A stretch of 64,000 nucleotides of DNA from Kitasatospora indigofera (GCF_014655955.1 NZ_BNBO01000051.1:1-64000), one strand, 5' to 3'; shown: positions 8,467 to 17,218, numbered from the stretch's first letter. Notes: generated from the letters alone by a model not told the origin. Numbers and translations are program-made.

Positions 8467-9114
8467 ATGACGAGCGACAAGCCAGGGCCCGGTGACGCCC
8501 CGGGAGGGCTGCGGGAGCGCAAGAAGCTGGCCACCCGGCAGGCCCTGAGCTGGGCGGCGCTCCGCCTGGCGCAGGAGCACGGGCTGGAGAACGTCCGGAT
8601 CGACGACATCGCCGCCGAGGCGGGAGTGTCCCCGCGGACCTTCAACAACTACTTCTCCAGCAAGTACGAGGCGATCGTCTCCAGGAGTACCGACCGCATC
8701 CGGCGGGCCGCCGGGGCCCTGCGGGCGCGGCCGGCCGACGAGCCGCTCTGGGAGGCGCTGGAGCAGGTCGTGCTGGCCGACTTCGAGGAGGCCGACCGCA
8801 GTCCGGATCCGGCCTGGACCGCCGGCGTGCGGCTGCTGCTCGCCGAACCCGCCCTGCAGGCCGAGATGGTGAAGGCCGGTGCGGCGGCCGGGGGCGACTT
8901 CGCGGCCGCCGTCGCCGCGCGGACCGGCACCGACGCCGAGACCGACCTCTATCCGGGCCTGGTCGCGGCCGCCGTGCAGGCGGCCCAGCAGGCGGCCGCC
9001 GACCGGTGGCTCCGGGCCGACCCGCCCGTCCCGCTGCTCCCGCTGGTCCGCGAGGCCCTCGGGCTGCTCGCCGCGGGCCTGCCGGACCCGTCCGACGGCC
9101 GTACGGCGGGGTAG
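8467..9114 (+). CDS. TetR/AcrR-family transcriptional regulator
   Basis: The 215-residue protein has a typical N-terminal TetR helix-turn-helix at about residues 15-62: RERKKLATRQALSWAALRL, then IDDIAAEAGVSPRTFNNYF and the SKYEAI helix. The rest is alpha-helical, alanine-rich and ligand-binding. The flavin monooxygenase follows on the same strand, 167 nt downstream. TetR next to a monooxygenase of this class often means the regulator senses an aromatic substrate or drug and controls its modification. The palindromes at 8414-8435 are the likely operator. The ligand cannot be predicted. Confidence 0.92.
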   Translation: MTSDKPGPGDAPGGLRERKKLATRQALSWAALRLAQEHGLENVRIDDIAAEAGVSPRTFNNYFSSKYEAIVSRSTDRIRRAAGALRARPADEPLWEALEQVVLADFEEADRSPDPAWTAGVRLLLAEPALQAEMVKAGAAAGGDFAAAVAARTGTDAETDLYPGLVAAAVQAAQQAAADRWLRADPPVPLLPLVREALGLLAAGLPDPSDGRTAG

Positions 9115-9281
9115 CGCCCGCCCGGCCGTCCTGCGCGCCCTCGGTGGCGGGCCCGGCCCGCGCCGGGGCGGTCCCCGCCCCGTCATTGTCATGCCCTGAT
9201 CATGCGGCCGGGTCGACGCCGGCCATGCCCGTGCCGAGGGCCGCGCCCCGGCCCCGACAGTTCCTCCGAAGGAGAAGTCCG

Positions 9282-10868
9282 ATGACGTTCGACGTCCTGA
9301 TCGCCGGCGCCGGCCCCAACGGGCTGATGCTGGCCTGCGAACTCGCCCTGGCCGGCGTCCGCCCGCTGGTCCTGGAACGGCTGCCGGAGCGCAGCACCGA
9401 GCCCAAGGCCAACGGGCTGGTCGGACAGGTCGTCCGGCTGCTCGACCACCGCGGCCTCCACGAGGGCCTCGGCGGCGGCCCCGGCGCGCCCAGGCCGGTA
9501 CCGCACTACGTCTTCGGCGCCTTCACGCTGGACCTGGGCGGGCTCGACCACAACCCCGTCACCATCCTGCCCGTCCAGCAGCGGCGCCTGGAGGAGCGGT
9601 TGGAGCAGCGCGCGCTGGCCCTCGGCGTGGAGATCCGGCGCGGGCACCGCCTGGTCGCCCTGGCCGAGGAGGAGCACGGCGACGGAGGCCCGGCCGGGGG
9701 CGGCCCCGGCCCGGTGACCGTCGACGTCGAGGGCCCTGCGGGCCACTACCGCCTCCGCGCCCGCTACCTGGTCGGCTGCGACGGCGGTCGCAGCACCGTC
9801 CGCAAACTGGCCGGGATCGCCTTCCCCGGTGTCACCGGCCCGGACCTGATCTCCAGGACCGGCCACGTCACCCTGCCCGAGGCCCTGCTGGTGCCGGGGA
9901 CGGGCGAACTCGACATCCCCGGCTTCGGCCGGCTGCGGCCCTTCACCCACACCCGCACCGAACGCGGGGTGGTCGTCTTCGCGGCGCCGGAGCCCGGCAA
10001 GCCGCTGCTCAGCACGCTGGAATGGGGCCCGCCACCGGCCGGCGAGGACGGGCCGATGACACTGGCCGAGCTGCGCGCCAGCGTCGGCCGGGTGCTCGGC
10101 GTCGACCTGCCCGTCGGGCCGCCGACCTCGCCCGGCCCGCACCTGCTGCGCCGGACCACCGGCGGGAACACCCGGCTGGCCGAACGCTACCGGCAGGGGC
10201 GGGTGCTGCTGGCCGGCGACGCCGCGCACGTGCACTCGGCGGTCGGCGGGCCCGGCCTCAACCTCGGGCTGCAGGACGCCGCCAACCTCGGCTGGAAGCT
10301 CGCCGCCACCGTCCGGGGCTGGGCGCCGCCCGGCCTGCTCGACACGTACCACGCCGAACGCCACCCGGTGGGCGAGCGGGTGTTCGTCCACTCGCAGGCC
10401 CAACTCGCCCTGATGGCACCGGGTGAGGGTGTCACCGCGCTGCGCGGCCTGTTCGCCGAGCTGCTGACGCACAAGGACAACGTCCAGCACATCGCCGACA
10501 CCCTGGCGGGGAGCGACGTGCGCTACGCCACGACCTGCGCGCACCCGTTGGCCGGACGGTTCGCCCCCGACACCACTCCGGTGACCGCCTCCGGTCCGGT
10601 CCGGTTGGCCGAACTCATGCGTGAGGGGCGGCCGTTGCTGCTCGACCTGACCGGCGGGGCCGGACTGCCGGCGGCCGTCGCGGCGCCCTGGCGGGACCGG
10701 GTCGACGTGGTCACGGCCGGCTGCGCCGCTCCGCCCGCCGCCGCCCTGCTGGTCCGCCCGGACGGCTACGTGGCCTGGGCGGCGGAGGACGGTGAGCCGG
10801 ACGGGCGGCTCGCCGAGGGGCTCCGCACCGCGCTGGCGGCCTGGTTCGGCGCGCCCGCCGCGGCCTGA
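9282..10868 (+). CDS. FAD-dependent aromatic monooxygenase (PHBH class A, rifampicin-monooxygenase-like)
   Basis: The 528-residue protein starts at an ATG 7 nt after GAAGGAG (9268-9274); the longer upstream reading lacks a signal and overlaps the TetR gene. It shows all three flavoprotein hydroxylase marks: GAGPNG near the N-terminus (FAD ADP), CDGGRSTVRKLAG (the DG motif for FAD and NADPH), and LLAGDAAHVHSAVGGPGLN (the GD motif). The C-terminal 120 residues match the thioredoxin-like tail of the PgaE/OxyS/Rox group. Such enzymes hydroxylate polyketide or drug aromatic rings with NADPH and oxygen. No biosynthetic genes adjoin it, so detoxification under TetR control is more likely than biosynthesis. 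That is inference. Confidence 0.88.
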   Translation: MTFDVLIAGAGPNGLMLACELALAGVRPLVLERLPERSTEPKANGLVGQVVRLLDHRGLHEGLGGGPGAPRPVPHYVFGAFTLDLGGLDHNPVTILPVQQRRLEERLEQRALALGVEIRRGHRLVALAEEEHGDGGPAGGGPGPVTVDVEGPAGHYRLRARYLVGCDGGRSTVRKLAGIAFPGVTGPDLISRTGHVTLPEALLVPGTGELDIPGFGRLRPFTHTRTERGVVVFAAPEPGKPLLSTLEWGPPPAGEDGPMTLAELRASVGRVLGVDLPVGPPTSPGPHLLRRTTGGNTRLAERYRQGRVLLAGDAAHVHSAVGGPGLNLGLQDAANLGWKLAATVRGWAPPGLLDTYHAERHPVGERVFVHSQAQLALMAPGEGVTALRGLFAELLTHKDNVQHIADTLAGSDVRYATTCAHPLAGRFAPDTTPVTASGPVRLAELMREGRPLLLDLTGGAGLPAAVAAPWRDRVDVVTAGCAAPPAAALLVRPDGYVAWAAEDGEPDGRLAEGLRTALAAWFGAPAAA

Positions 10869-10898
10869 GCCCGCTCGGCGGGGCGGACGCGCACGGGT

Positions 10899-10936
10899 GC
10901 CGTCCCCGGCGGTGCGGCAGCACGGCCGGGGACGGC
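10899..10936. terminator. Shared terminator hairpin between monooxygenase and chitinase
   Basis: A perfect 12-bp stem (10899-10910 with 10925-10936) and a 14-nt loop between two converging genes. A second GC-rich inverted repeat follows to about 10975. Confidence 0.65.
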
Positions 10937-10978
10937 GGTCCGGGTGGCCCGGCCCGGTTCGGGGGCCGGGCCGGTAGG

Positions 10979-12277
10979 TCAGCAGGCGCCGTCGTCGGCC
11001 CAGACGCCCCACTGGCCGCTGGCGGTCGGGACCTCGTTCAGCGTCCACCACTTGGCGTGGTACTTGTGGCCCGCGTACGAGACCTTGTTGCCGTTGGTGT
11101 AGGTCGTGCCGGCGTTCCACGGCGGGTCCGTGCAGACCCCGCCGGGGTTGGTCGGCGAGACGGTCGGCGAGGCGGTGGCCGTGGGGCTGGCGCTCGGGGT
11201 GCTGGTGGGCGGGACGGCGCCGGCGAACTTCACCGTGTACTTGGTGAAGTCCCAGTCGGCCTGGGCCACGCTGGAGCACGCCCCGGACAGACCGGGGTCG
11301 ACGGTGCCGGGGCACTGCCGGTCGCGGTTGACGGACCAGTACGTGTAGCGGGCCAGCCCGTGCGAGGTGGCGAAGTCCAGCACGGTCTGGAAGTCGGCCT
11401 GCTTGAAGTACTCGGCGGCGTCGGTGCGGCCGTTCATCAGCGAGACGCCCTCGTGGGCGTAGGCGACGGCCTCGCTCCAGCCGAAGGTGGTGCGCAGCAG
11501 GCCGTTGAACTTCACCAGCGCGTCGGTCTGCGCGGCGGCGCCGTTGAACCCGCCGTCGAACGGCATGATGGAGAAGTTGTTCGGCGTGAAGCCCTGCGAC
11601 TTGGCCTCGTTGAGCATCTGCTGCCCGAACCAGCCGGTGCCGGCGTTGGTGCCGGCCGTGGTGATCGAGACGTACAGGCCGGGGTTGTTCTGCTGGAGGA
11701 TGCGGGCCGCGCCGATCTCGTTGTGGATGGCCGCGGTGTTCTCGTACTCCGGCTCCTCCAGGTCGAAGTCGATGGCCTTCAGCGCGTACTTGGTGATCAC
11801 CTTCTGGTAGCCGGCGGCGGTCGCCTCGGGGGTGCCGCAGCTCTGGCCCAGCTTGTTGCCGCCGTAGCCGCCGATCGAGACCGAGACGTCGCCGCCCTTG
11901 TCGCGGATCTTCTGGATCACGGCGGGCATGGTGGTGTCGGTGTCGATCGAGGAGGTGCCGCCCCAGGCGGGCTTGCAGCCGCCGGAGTCGAGGATGAAGG
12001 CCAGCTGGAACGCCTTCTGGCCGGTGGCGTCCATCACCGCCGCGACGTCCGGCGGGCTGTTGTCCTCGGGCATCAGGTACGGCGCGGAGGCGTACCAGTT
12101 GCTGCCGAGCGCGGTGGTGGCGTTGGCGGAGGCGAGCGCGTCGCCGCCGGTGGCCAGTGCGGTCAGGCCGCCGGCCAGCAGGCCGAAGGCGGCCATGGCC
12201 GTCACGGCGCGGCGGCGCCGGCGGTGGCGGCCGGGAACGGGAGGTGCGGATGTCACCGGAGGCCGGCTTCGTTCCAT
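10979..12277 (-). CDS. Secreted GH18 chitinase with C-terminal CBM5/12
   Basis: The 432-residue protein has an arginine-rich n-region followed by a hydrophobic segment (about 25-48), which is an export signal. The GH18 domain (about 55-350) contains VSVSIGGYGG and the catalytic D-x-D-x-E signature (IDFDLEEPE, near residue 172, with the terminal E as acid). A Pro/Thr/Ser linker (about 352-375) leads to a CBM5/12 chitin-binding module (PPWNAGTTYTNGNKVSYAG, then AKWW). It resembles the compact endo-chitinases of streptomycetes. GAGAGG precedes the ATG. The dre-like site at 12396-12411 suggests repression by DasR and release by glucosamine-6-phosphate. Confidence 0.93.
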   Translation of the reverse strand: MERSRPPVTSAPPVPGRHRRRRRAVTAMAAFGLLAGGLTALATGGDALASANATTALGSNWYASAPYLMPEDNSPPDVAAVMDATGQKAFQLAFILDSGGCKPAWGGTSSIDTDTTMPAVIQKIRDKGGDVSVSIGGYGGNKLGQSCGTPEATAAGYQKVITKYALKAIDFDLEEPEYENTAAIHNEIGAARILQQNNPGLYVSITTAGTNAGTGWFGQQMLNEAKSQGFTPNNFSIMPFDGGFNGAAAQTDALVKFNGLLRTTFGWSEAVAYAHEGVSLMNGRTDAAEYFKQADFQTVLDFATSHGLARYTYWSVNRDRQCPGTVDPGLSGACSSVAQADWDFTKYTVKFAGAVPPTSTPSASPTATASPTVSPTNPGGVCTDPPWNAGTTYTNGNKVSYAGHKYHAKWWTLNEVPTASGQWGVWADDGAC

Positions 12278-12395
12278 GGTGAACCTCTCAGGGCAGGCTG
12301 TGGGGGAGGCCGCCCGCCCAAGGTGTGGGAGGCCGTGACCCGTACGCCGGAGGGGACTTGGGCGCCGGGCAGCGGGCGGATCGGCTTGCCCCTAA

Positions 12396-12411
12396 GTTGG
12401 ACTAGACCAGT
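12396..12411 (-). promoter_or_regulatory. DasR-responsive element (dre) upstream of the GH18 chitinase
   Basis: It matches the 16-nt dre consensus at 13 positions and the core TGGTCTAGACCA at 11 of 12 (TGGACTAGACCA, 12398-12409). It is about 120 nt upstream of the chitinase start, a usual place for chitinase promoters in Streptomyces. Confidence 0.7.
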
Positions 12412-12523
12412 TGACAGGTCAAGGCCTGAACGCCCGTGGAGTGCTCACCGTCAATGATTTGACCAACCGTTGACCCTGCGACAAGGTCCGGGCCGCCCCG
12501 CGCCGCGGCCCGGCACAGCCCGA

Positions 12524-12560
12524 AGGGGCGCACCACGCGGCCTGTGCGTGGTGCGCCCCT
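12524..12560 (-). terminator. Terminator hairpin after the VOC gene
   Basis: A perfect 15-bp stem (12524-12538 with 12546-12560) with a 7-nt loop, about 45 nt beyond the stop of the leftward VOC gene. Confidence 0.85.
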
Positions 12561-12605
12561 GTCGTCGGGGGGCCGGCCTCGGCGCCGGCCGGGCCCGGGA
12601 GCCGG

Positions 12606-13418
12606 TCAGCCCTGGGCGGGCGGCTCCGAGGGGTTGAGCAGGACGAAGTCCGCGCCGTTCGGGTCGAGGCAGACGGCGAGCCGGCCGACCCCCTCCGCGT
12701 CCTCCGGGCCCATCTGGACGCTGCCGCCGTTGCCGCTCACCTTGGCCACCGAGGCGTCGCAGTCCGCGGTGCCGAAGACCGGGTGCCAGTAGGCCTTGCC
12801 ACCGGTGGCCTGCAAGAACTGCGGCGGGAGCTCCATCAGGCCGCCGTGCATCCGCTCGGGCGGCAGCCCGGCCGGGGTGATCAGGGTGTACACGCCCTCG
12901 TCGCCGCCGGGCAGCGGCTGGTCCTGGTACGTCCAGCCGAAGACGCCGCCGTAGAAGGCCTGGGCCGCCTTGGCGTCGGTGGTGTACAGCTCGATCCAGC
13001 TCAGGCTGCCGGTCGCGTCCACCGTCTCCAGGGCCGGTCCGGTGCCGCCCGGCTGCCAGATCGCGAACTGCCCGCCCTGCGGGTCGGTGAGCTGGGCGAT
13101 CCGGCCGCCGTCGGGGATGTCGAACGGCTCCGCGCGCACCGCGCCGCCGGCCTCGGTGACGGCCCGGGTGGTGGCGTCGGCGTCCGTGACGCGGAAGTAG
13201 ACCATCCAGGCCGAGCGGGCGCCCTCCTCGGTGAGCCTGCCGATCGCGCCGACCGTCCGGCCGCCGAGCTTGAAGGCGCCGTAGCCCTGCGCCTCCTCGC
13301 CGTAGGACTCGAATTCCCAGCCGAAGACCGCGCTGTAGAAGCCGGCCGTGGCCTTGACGTCCGGGGCGCCGAGGTCGAGCCAGCACGGGGAGCCGGGAAC
13401 GAAGTCAGTGGTGATCAT
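12606..13418 (-). CDS. VOC-superfamily protein with two glyoxalase-like modules
   Basis: The 270-residue protein contains two tandem vicinal-oxygen-chelate halves (about 7-125 and 135-262). Each begins with a PCWLDLG/LSWIELYT strand, has an A-G-F-Y/Q-A-F-Y helix plus VFGW, and ends in DP-x-G-x-x-F. The family (CFP30B and hydroxylase-like VOC proteins) is common in actinomycetes and usually has no assigned substrate. It has no export signal, so it is cytoplasmic. AAGGGA precedes the ATG. It is a single gene with its own terminator and no metabolic partner beside it. Confidence 0.85.
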   Translation of the reverse strand: MITTDFVPGSPCWLDLGAPDVKATAGFYSAVFGWEFESYGEEAQGYGAFKLGGRTVGAIGRLTEEGARSAWMVYFRVTDADATTRAVTEAGGAVRAEPFDIPDGGRIAQLTDPQGGQFAIWQPGGTGPALETVDATGSLSWIELYTTDAKAAQAFYGGVFGWTYQDQPLPGGDEGVYTLITPAGLPPERMHGGLMELPPQFLQATGGKAYWHPVFGTADCDASVAKVSGNGGSVQMGPEDAEGVGRLAVCLDPNGADFVLLNPSEPPAQG

Positions 13419-13508
13419 GATGATTCCCTTCGGGTGTCCCTTGCCCAGTCAGGGTGGCACCCGGCCCCGGCACCCGCCCGTCACCTGCGGCAGTCGGGGG
13501 ACGCCCGG

Positions 13509-13547
13509 GCCCGGGTCCGGCGGGCCGCCCGCCCGCCGGACCCGGGC
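13509..13547 (-). terminator. Terminator hairpin after the secreted phospholipase C gene
   Basis: A perfect 17-bp stem (13509-13525 with 13531-13547) and a 5-nt loop, directly beyond the stop of the leftward gene at 13554. Confidence 0.85.
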
Positions 13548-13553
13548 GGTGCC

Positions 13554-14612
13554 TCAGCCGCGCGGGAGGACCATGGACTGGACCTCGGGCAGGTGGCGCC
13601 AGTCGCTGGAGACGACGCTCGCGTGCGCGGCGGCCAGCTGGGTGGCCCGTCCGCGGGCCTGGTCGGCGGTCGGGTCGGTGGCGCTGATCGCCGGGGCGAC
13701 GTTCTGGGCGTCGGTCATCACCAGCAGGTAGTGCCGGGCGTCGTACCAGCCGGTGTCGATGCCGGAGACGTAGGCCGCGGCGTCACCGTCGAAGACGACG
13801 AACCAGGGGCGGATCGAGGTCTCCGCGTACTGGTCGCGGGGGTCGCCGGAGCGGGCGCCGTGCACCACGGGGAAGACCTGCGCGCGCGAGGCCTGCCCGG
13901 ACGCCACCAGGTCGCGCAGGTGGCGGGCGTACTCCACGTCGGTGTGCAGGGTGTCGAAGGGGTTCTGCTCCTCCACCGTTCCCGGGATGACGTCCAGCAG
14001 GACCCGGCCGGCGAGCGCGGCCCGGCTCGGCCAGTTGCCCGCGCGGGCGGCCTCGTCCAGGGTGGCGTACGAGCCGCCGCCCGGCTTGGCGAGCAGGTCG
14101 GCCGGGCGGAACACGGCGCTGCCGAGGTGCGCCGCTATCAGGGCGTCGAGCTGGGCCGGGCCCATCCCGCGGTTGCCGGCGAAGCCGCCCTTCAGCTCCA
14201 GCTTGACCACCAGCGGGCCGGCGCCGGGGTGGGCGCCGAGCCAGACCCGGATGTCGTCCAGGCAGGTCTCCAGGTTCTTGTTGGCGCCCCCGGTGTAGAG
14301 CTGCGCCGGGGTGGTGGCGCTCACGCAGTTGTTGGCGTTGCCCAGCGGGTTGGAGTGGCTGACCTTCCACTCCTTGGTGACGGTGTCCGTCCACGCGTCG
14401 AGTTCGATCATGCCCGTGCCCGTGTCCAGGGCCTGGGCGAGGAAGGGGAAGGCGGCCGGGTCGTAGGTGTTGTGCAGCCCGACCGTGGTCGCGGAGCCGA
14501 ACGGGAGGTCCGCCGGGGCGGTCGCCCCGGCCGCCTCCGCGGGTGCGGCGACGGCGACCGCGGAGGCGGCCAGGAACAGGGCGGTGGCGGCGATGATGCG
14601 GCGTACGGACAC
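13554..14612 (-). CDS. Secreted calcium-dependent PI-PLC-like phosphodiesterase (SaPLC1 type)
   Basis: The 352-residue protein starts at a GTG preceded by GAGGAG and has a clear signal peptide (1-28). The fold is the TIM-barrel PI-phosphodiesterase. GLHNTYD carries the first catalytic histidine, IELDAWTD the metal-binding acidic residues, KVSHSNP the second histidine, and LVVKLELK a core strand. These fit the Ca2+-dependent phosphoinositide phospholipase C group typified by Streptomyces antibioticus PLC1 rather than the metal-independent bacterial type. The product is secreted and should cleave phosphatidylinositol-type lipids. A GACACCGTGTC palindrome (14698-14708) lies 86 nt upstream. Confidence 0.85.
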   Translation of the reverse strand: MSVRRIIAATALFLAASAVAVAAPAEAAGATAPADLPFGSATTVGLHNTYDPAAFPFLAQALDTGTGMIELDAWTDTVTKEWKVSHSNPLGNANNCVSATTPAQLYTGGANKNLETCLDDIRVWLGAHPGAGPLVVKLELKGGFAGNRGMGPAQLDALIAAHLGSAVFRPADLLAKPGGGSYATLDEAARAGNWPSRAALAGRVLLDVIPGTVEEQNPFDTLHTDVEYARHLRDLVASGQASRAQVFPVVHGARSGDPRDQYAETSIRPWFVVFDGDAAAYVSGIDTGWYDARHYLLVMTDAQNVAPAISATDPTADQARGRATQLAAAHASVVSSDWRHLPEVQSMVLPRG

Positions 14613-14812
14613 GGTGTCTCCTCGTCAGATGCCGGGACGGCGGCCAAAGCCTGGTCCATCCGAGCGGATTCGAGGTGACATGACAAGGAATTCTCCTGAC
14701 ACCGTGTCGGAAGACCTCCGAACGGCGACAGGAGTGACGGGTGAGGCGGGGCGGACCGAACCGGCGCCCGGCCGGCGGGAGTTGGCGGGACCCTCGTGGG
14801 GCGGGGCGGCGC

Positions 14813-14960
14813 CGGGTGCTGCTCAAGGCCGGCGCGACCGGCTGCTCCAGCATGGCCGTGCTGGCCGACCGGCACGGTCGGCGACCTCTACGAGATCGGC
14901 GGCACCGGCGGGATCGTCGGCACGGGCTTCACCCTCGGGTGGGTGGAGGGCTCCCGAGCC
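14813..14960 (+). pseudogene. Frameshifted remnant of a sialidase (GH33) C-terminus
   Basis: From 14816 one frame reads VLLKAGATGCSSMAVLAD. From about 14870 a second frame reads GTVGDLYEIGGTGGIV, then GFTLGWV. Dropping one C in the run at 14869-14870 joins them into AVLADGTVGDLYE. This is the last Asp-box region of secreted bacterial sialidases (S-L-x-x-L-x-D-G-T-x-G-L-L-Y-E, ending F-T-L-D-W-L). No start, signal or upstream propeller is present and no stop follows the motif. It appears to be a decayed fragment left between two live genes. Confidence 0.45.
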
Positions 14961-14975
14961 ACCGCGCCGCACGGC

Positions 14976-15022
14976 GGACGGGCCGCCCCGACACCTTGCG
15001 CAGGTGTCGGGGCGGCCCGTCC
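14976..15022 (-). terminator. Long terminator hairpin after the GH16 gene
   Basis: A perfect 21-bp stem (14976-14996 with 15002-15022) with a 5-nt loop, 31 nt beyond the stop of the leftward GH16 gene. This is the longest uninterrupted stem in the window. Confidence 0.9.
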
Positions 15023-15052
15023 GGGTGGCGGTACCGGCGGGTCAGCGCGGGA

Positions 15053-17218
15053 TCACTGGTAGACCCGCACGTAGTCGACCAGCATCTTCTGCGGGAAGAC
15101 GGTGGTGGCGTCCGGCGAGCCGGGCCAGTCCCCGCCGACCGCGTTGTTGAGGATGATGTAGAAGGGGTGGTCGTAGACCCACGGGCCGCGGGTCTGCTCC
15201 AGGGTGCTGCGGTTGACGGTGAAGAAGGCGTTGCCGTCGACCGAGAAGGTCATGTGGCTGGAGTCCCAGTCCAGGGCGTAGGTGTGGAAGGCCGAGGCGA
15301 AGTCGGTGCCCGGCAGCGTGTACGGCGAGCCGTAGCCGGCGGCGCCGAAGTAGGCGGGGGCGTGCAGCGTGGAGTAGACGCTGTCCGCGACCTTGCCGAC
15401 GTGCTCCATGATGTCGATCTCACCGCAGTTGGGCCACGGCGTACCGGTCTTGAAGTCGGAGCCGAGCAGCCAGAACGCCGGCCACAGGCCCTGGGTGCCG
15501 GTCACCTTGATCCGCGACTCGACGTGGCCGTAGGTGAAGTTGAGGTGGTCCGAGGTGTTGATCCGGCCGGAGGTGTACTGGCAGACGGTGCTGCCGCTCA
15601 GCGGGTCGCGCGGGCAGGCGGAGCCGGGGGTGACCTCCTTGCGCGCCTCGATCACCATGTTGCCGGTGCCGTCCTGGTACGTGTTCTTGTTGCCGGTGGT
15701 GTAGTACTCCAGCTCGTTGTTGACGCCCGCGCCGGCGTCGCTGGTCCACTTGGACTGGTCCGGCCCGGTGCCGGCCGAGGCGTTGAACTCGTCGCTCCAG
15801 ACCAGCTTCTCGGGGTTGCCCGGGTTCGGCGGGGTGGCCGGCGGGGCGGTCGGGTTGCCACCGGTGCCGTACACGTCGAAGCCCCAGAGCGAGTAGCCGT
15901 ACGCGGTGCCCCGGGCGGTGCCGTACATCCGGACGTAGCGGCCGGTGCCGGAGACGTTCAGCGTCTCCTTGAAGCCGGCGCCGGTGGTGGTGGAGTAGAC
16001 CGTGGTCCAGTTGGCGCCGTCGGCGGAGGTCTGGATCTGGTAGGCCTTGCCGAAGGCCGGGTCCCACTGGAGGACGACCTTGCTGATGGTGGCGGTGGCC
16101 CCCAGGTCGACGGCGATCCAGGCCGGGTCGCTCCAGCCGGTGGTGGCGTTGGTGGCCCAGCGGGTGGCGGCGTTGGCGTCGAAGGCCTTGGCCGGGGTGC
16201 AGCCGGAGCAGTTGCCGTCGTCCTGGAAGGTGGAGGCGGTGGCGGGCTTGGCGTAGGACAGCAGCACCGGGCCGTTGTCGGCCGGCGTGCCGGTGAACAC
16301 CTGGAACTCCCAGAGCGAGTAGCCGTACTGGGTGGCCCGCTGGGTGCCGTACATCCGGACGTAGCGGCCGGTGCCGGAGAGCGTGATCAGCTCGGTGGCG
16401 CCGGGGCCGGTCGTGGTGGAGTAGACGGTGGTCCAGGTGGCGCCGTCGTTGGAGATCTGGATCTGGTAGGCCTTGGCGTAGGCGGCCTCCCAGCTCAGCT
16501 GGACCCCGCAGACCGACTGGACGGAGCCGAGGTCGACCTGGACCCACTGCGGGTCGGTGGCCGAACTCGACCAGCGGGTGCCCGCGTTGCCGTCGAAGGC
16601 GGCGCTCGCCGGGGTGCCGGCGTTCTCGGCGGTCGAGGCGGTGGCGGCGTGGTTCAGTGCCGCATTGTTGCTGCTGCAGCCGCCGCCGGTGCCGCCACCG
16701 CTGCCGTAGACCTGGAACTCCCAGAGCGAGTAGCCGTACTGGGTGGCCCGCTGGGTGCCGTTCACCCGGACGTAGCGGCCGCTGCCGGTGACGTTCAGGG
16801 TCTCGGTGCCGCCGGCGCCGGTGGTGGTGGCGTGGATGGTGGTCCAGGTGGCGCCGTCGGCCGAGGTCTGGATCTGGTAGGCCTTGGCGTAGGCGGCCTC
16901 CCAGACCAGCACGACCTGGCCGATCGTCACGGTCGAGCCGAGGTCGACCTGGATCCACTGCGGGTCACTGGCCGAACTCGACCAGCGGGTGCCGGTGTTG
17001 CCGTCCACGGCGGCCGAGGCGGGGGTGCCCGCGTTCTCCACGGAGGAGGCGGTCACCGGTTTGCCCTGGGACAGCAGGGTGCCGGCGGCCCGCGCGGGGC
17101 TCCCGGTCACCGCCAGCACGAGGCCGGCGATCATGGCGACGACCAGCAGCAGGGTGACGGAGCGGCGCCGCTGCGCCGGACCTGACCGTGTTCGGAAGTC
17201 GAAAGGAAGGGTGAGCAC
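15053..17218 (-). CDS. Secreted GH16 endo-beta-1,3-glucanase (laminarinase) with three F5/8C modules
   Basis: The 721-residue protein starts at a GTG after AGGAGG and has a signal peptide (about 1-44). Three discoidin/F5/8-type C modules (CBM32-like) follow at about 46-170, 183-310 and 320-450. Each has the TRWSSS/TRWATN, WIQVDLG, YQIQTSADGATW and GRYVR motifs. The C-terminal GH16 jelly-roll (about 468-721) has KLVWSDEFN, GLWPAFWLLG and the catalytic GEIDIMEHVG (E-x-D-x-x-E, near residue 600). This is a usual secreted laminarinase arrangement, with modules at the N-terminus. Modules 1 and 2 are much closer to each other than to module 3. The near-palindrome at 17308-17321 may be its operator. 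Confidence 0.92.
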   Translation of the reverse strand: MLTLPFDFRTRSGPAQRRRSVTLLLVVAMIAGLVLAVTGSPARAAGTLLSQGKPVTASSVENAGTPASAAVDGNTGTRWSSSASDPQWIQVDLGSTVTIGQVVLVWEAAYAKAYQIQTSADGATWTTIHATTTGAGGTETLNVTGSGRYVRVNGTQRATQYGYSLWEFQVYGSGGGTGGGCSSNNAALNHAATASTAENAGTPASAAFDGNAGTRWSSSATDPQWVQVDLGSVQSVCGVQLSWEAAYAKAYQIQISNDGATWTTVYSTTTGPGATELITLSGTGRYVRMYGTQRATQYGYSLWEFQVFTGTPADNGPVLLSYAKPATASTFQDDGNCSGCTPAKAFDANAATRWATNATTGWSDPAWIAVDLGATATISKVVLQWDPAFGKAYQIQTSADGANWTTVYSTTTGAGFKETLNVSGTGRYVRMYGTARGTAYGYSLWGFDVYGTGGNPTAPPATPPNPGNPEKLVWSDEFNASAGTGPDQSKWTSDAGAGVNNELEYYTTGNKNTYQDGTGNMVIEARKEVTPGSACPRDPLSGSTVCQYTSGRINTSDHLNFTYGHVESRIKVTGTQGLWPAFWLLGSDFKTGTPWPNCGEIDIMEHVGKVADSVYSTLHAPAYFGAAGYGSPYTLPGTDFASAFHTYALDWDSSHMTFSVDGNAFFTVNRSTLEQTRGPWVYDHPFYIILNNAVGGDWPGSPDATTVFPQKMLVDYVRVYQ

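Noticed and set aside
14741..14973. Intact gene over the sialidase-like segment
   Set aside because: The sialidase motif is split between two frames and no start or signal is present, so it was called a remnant.
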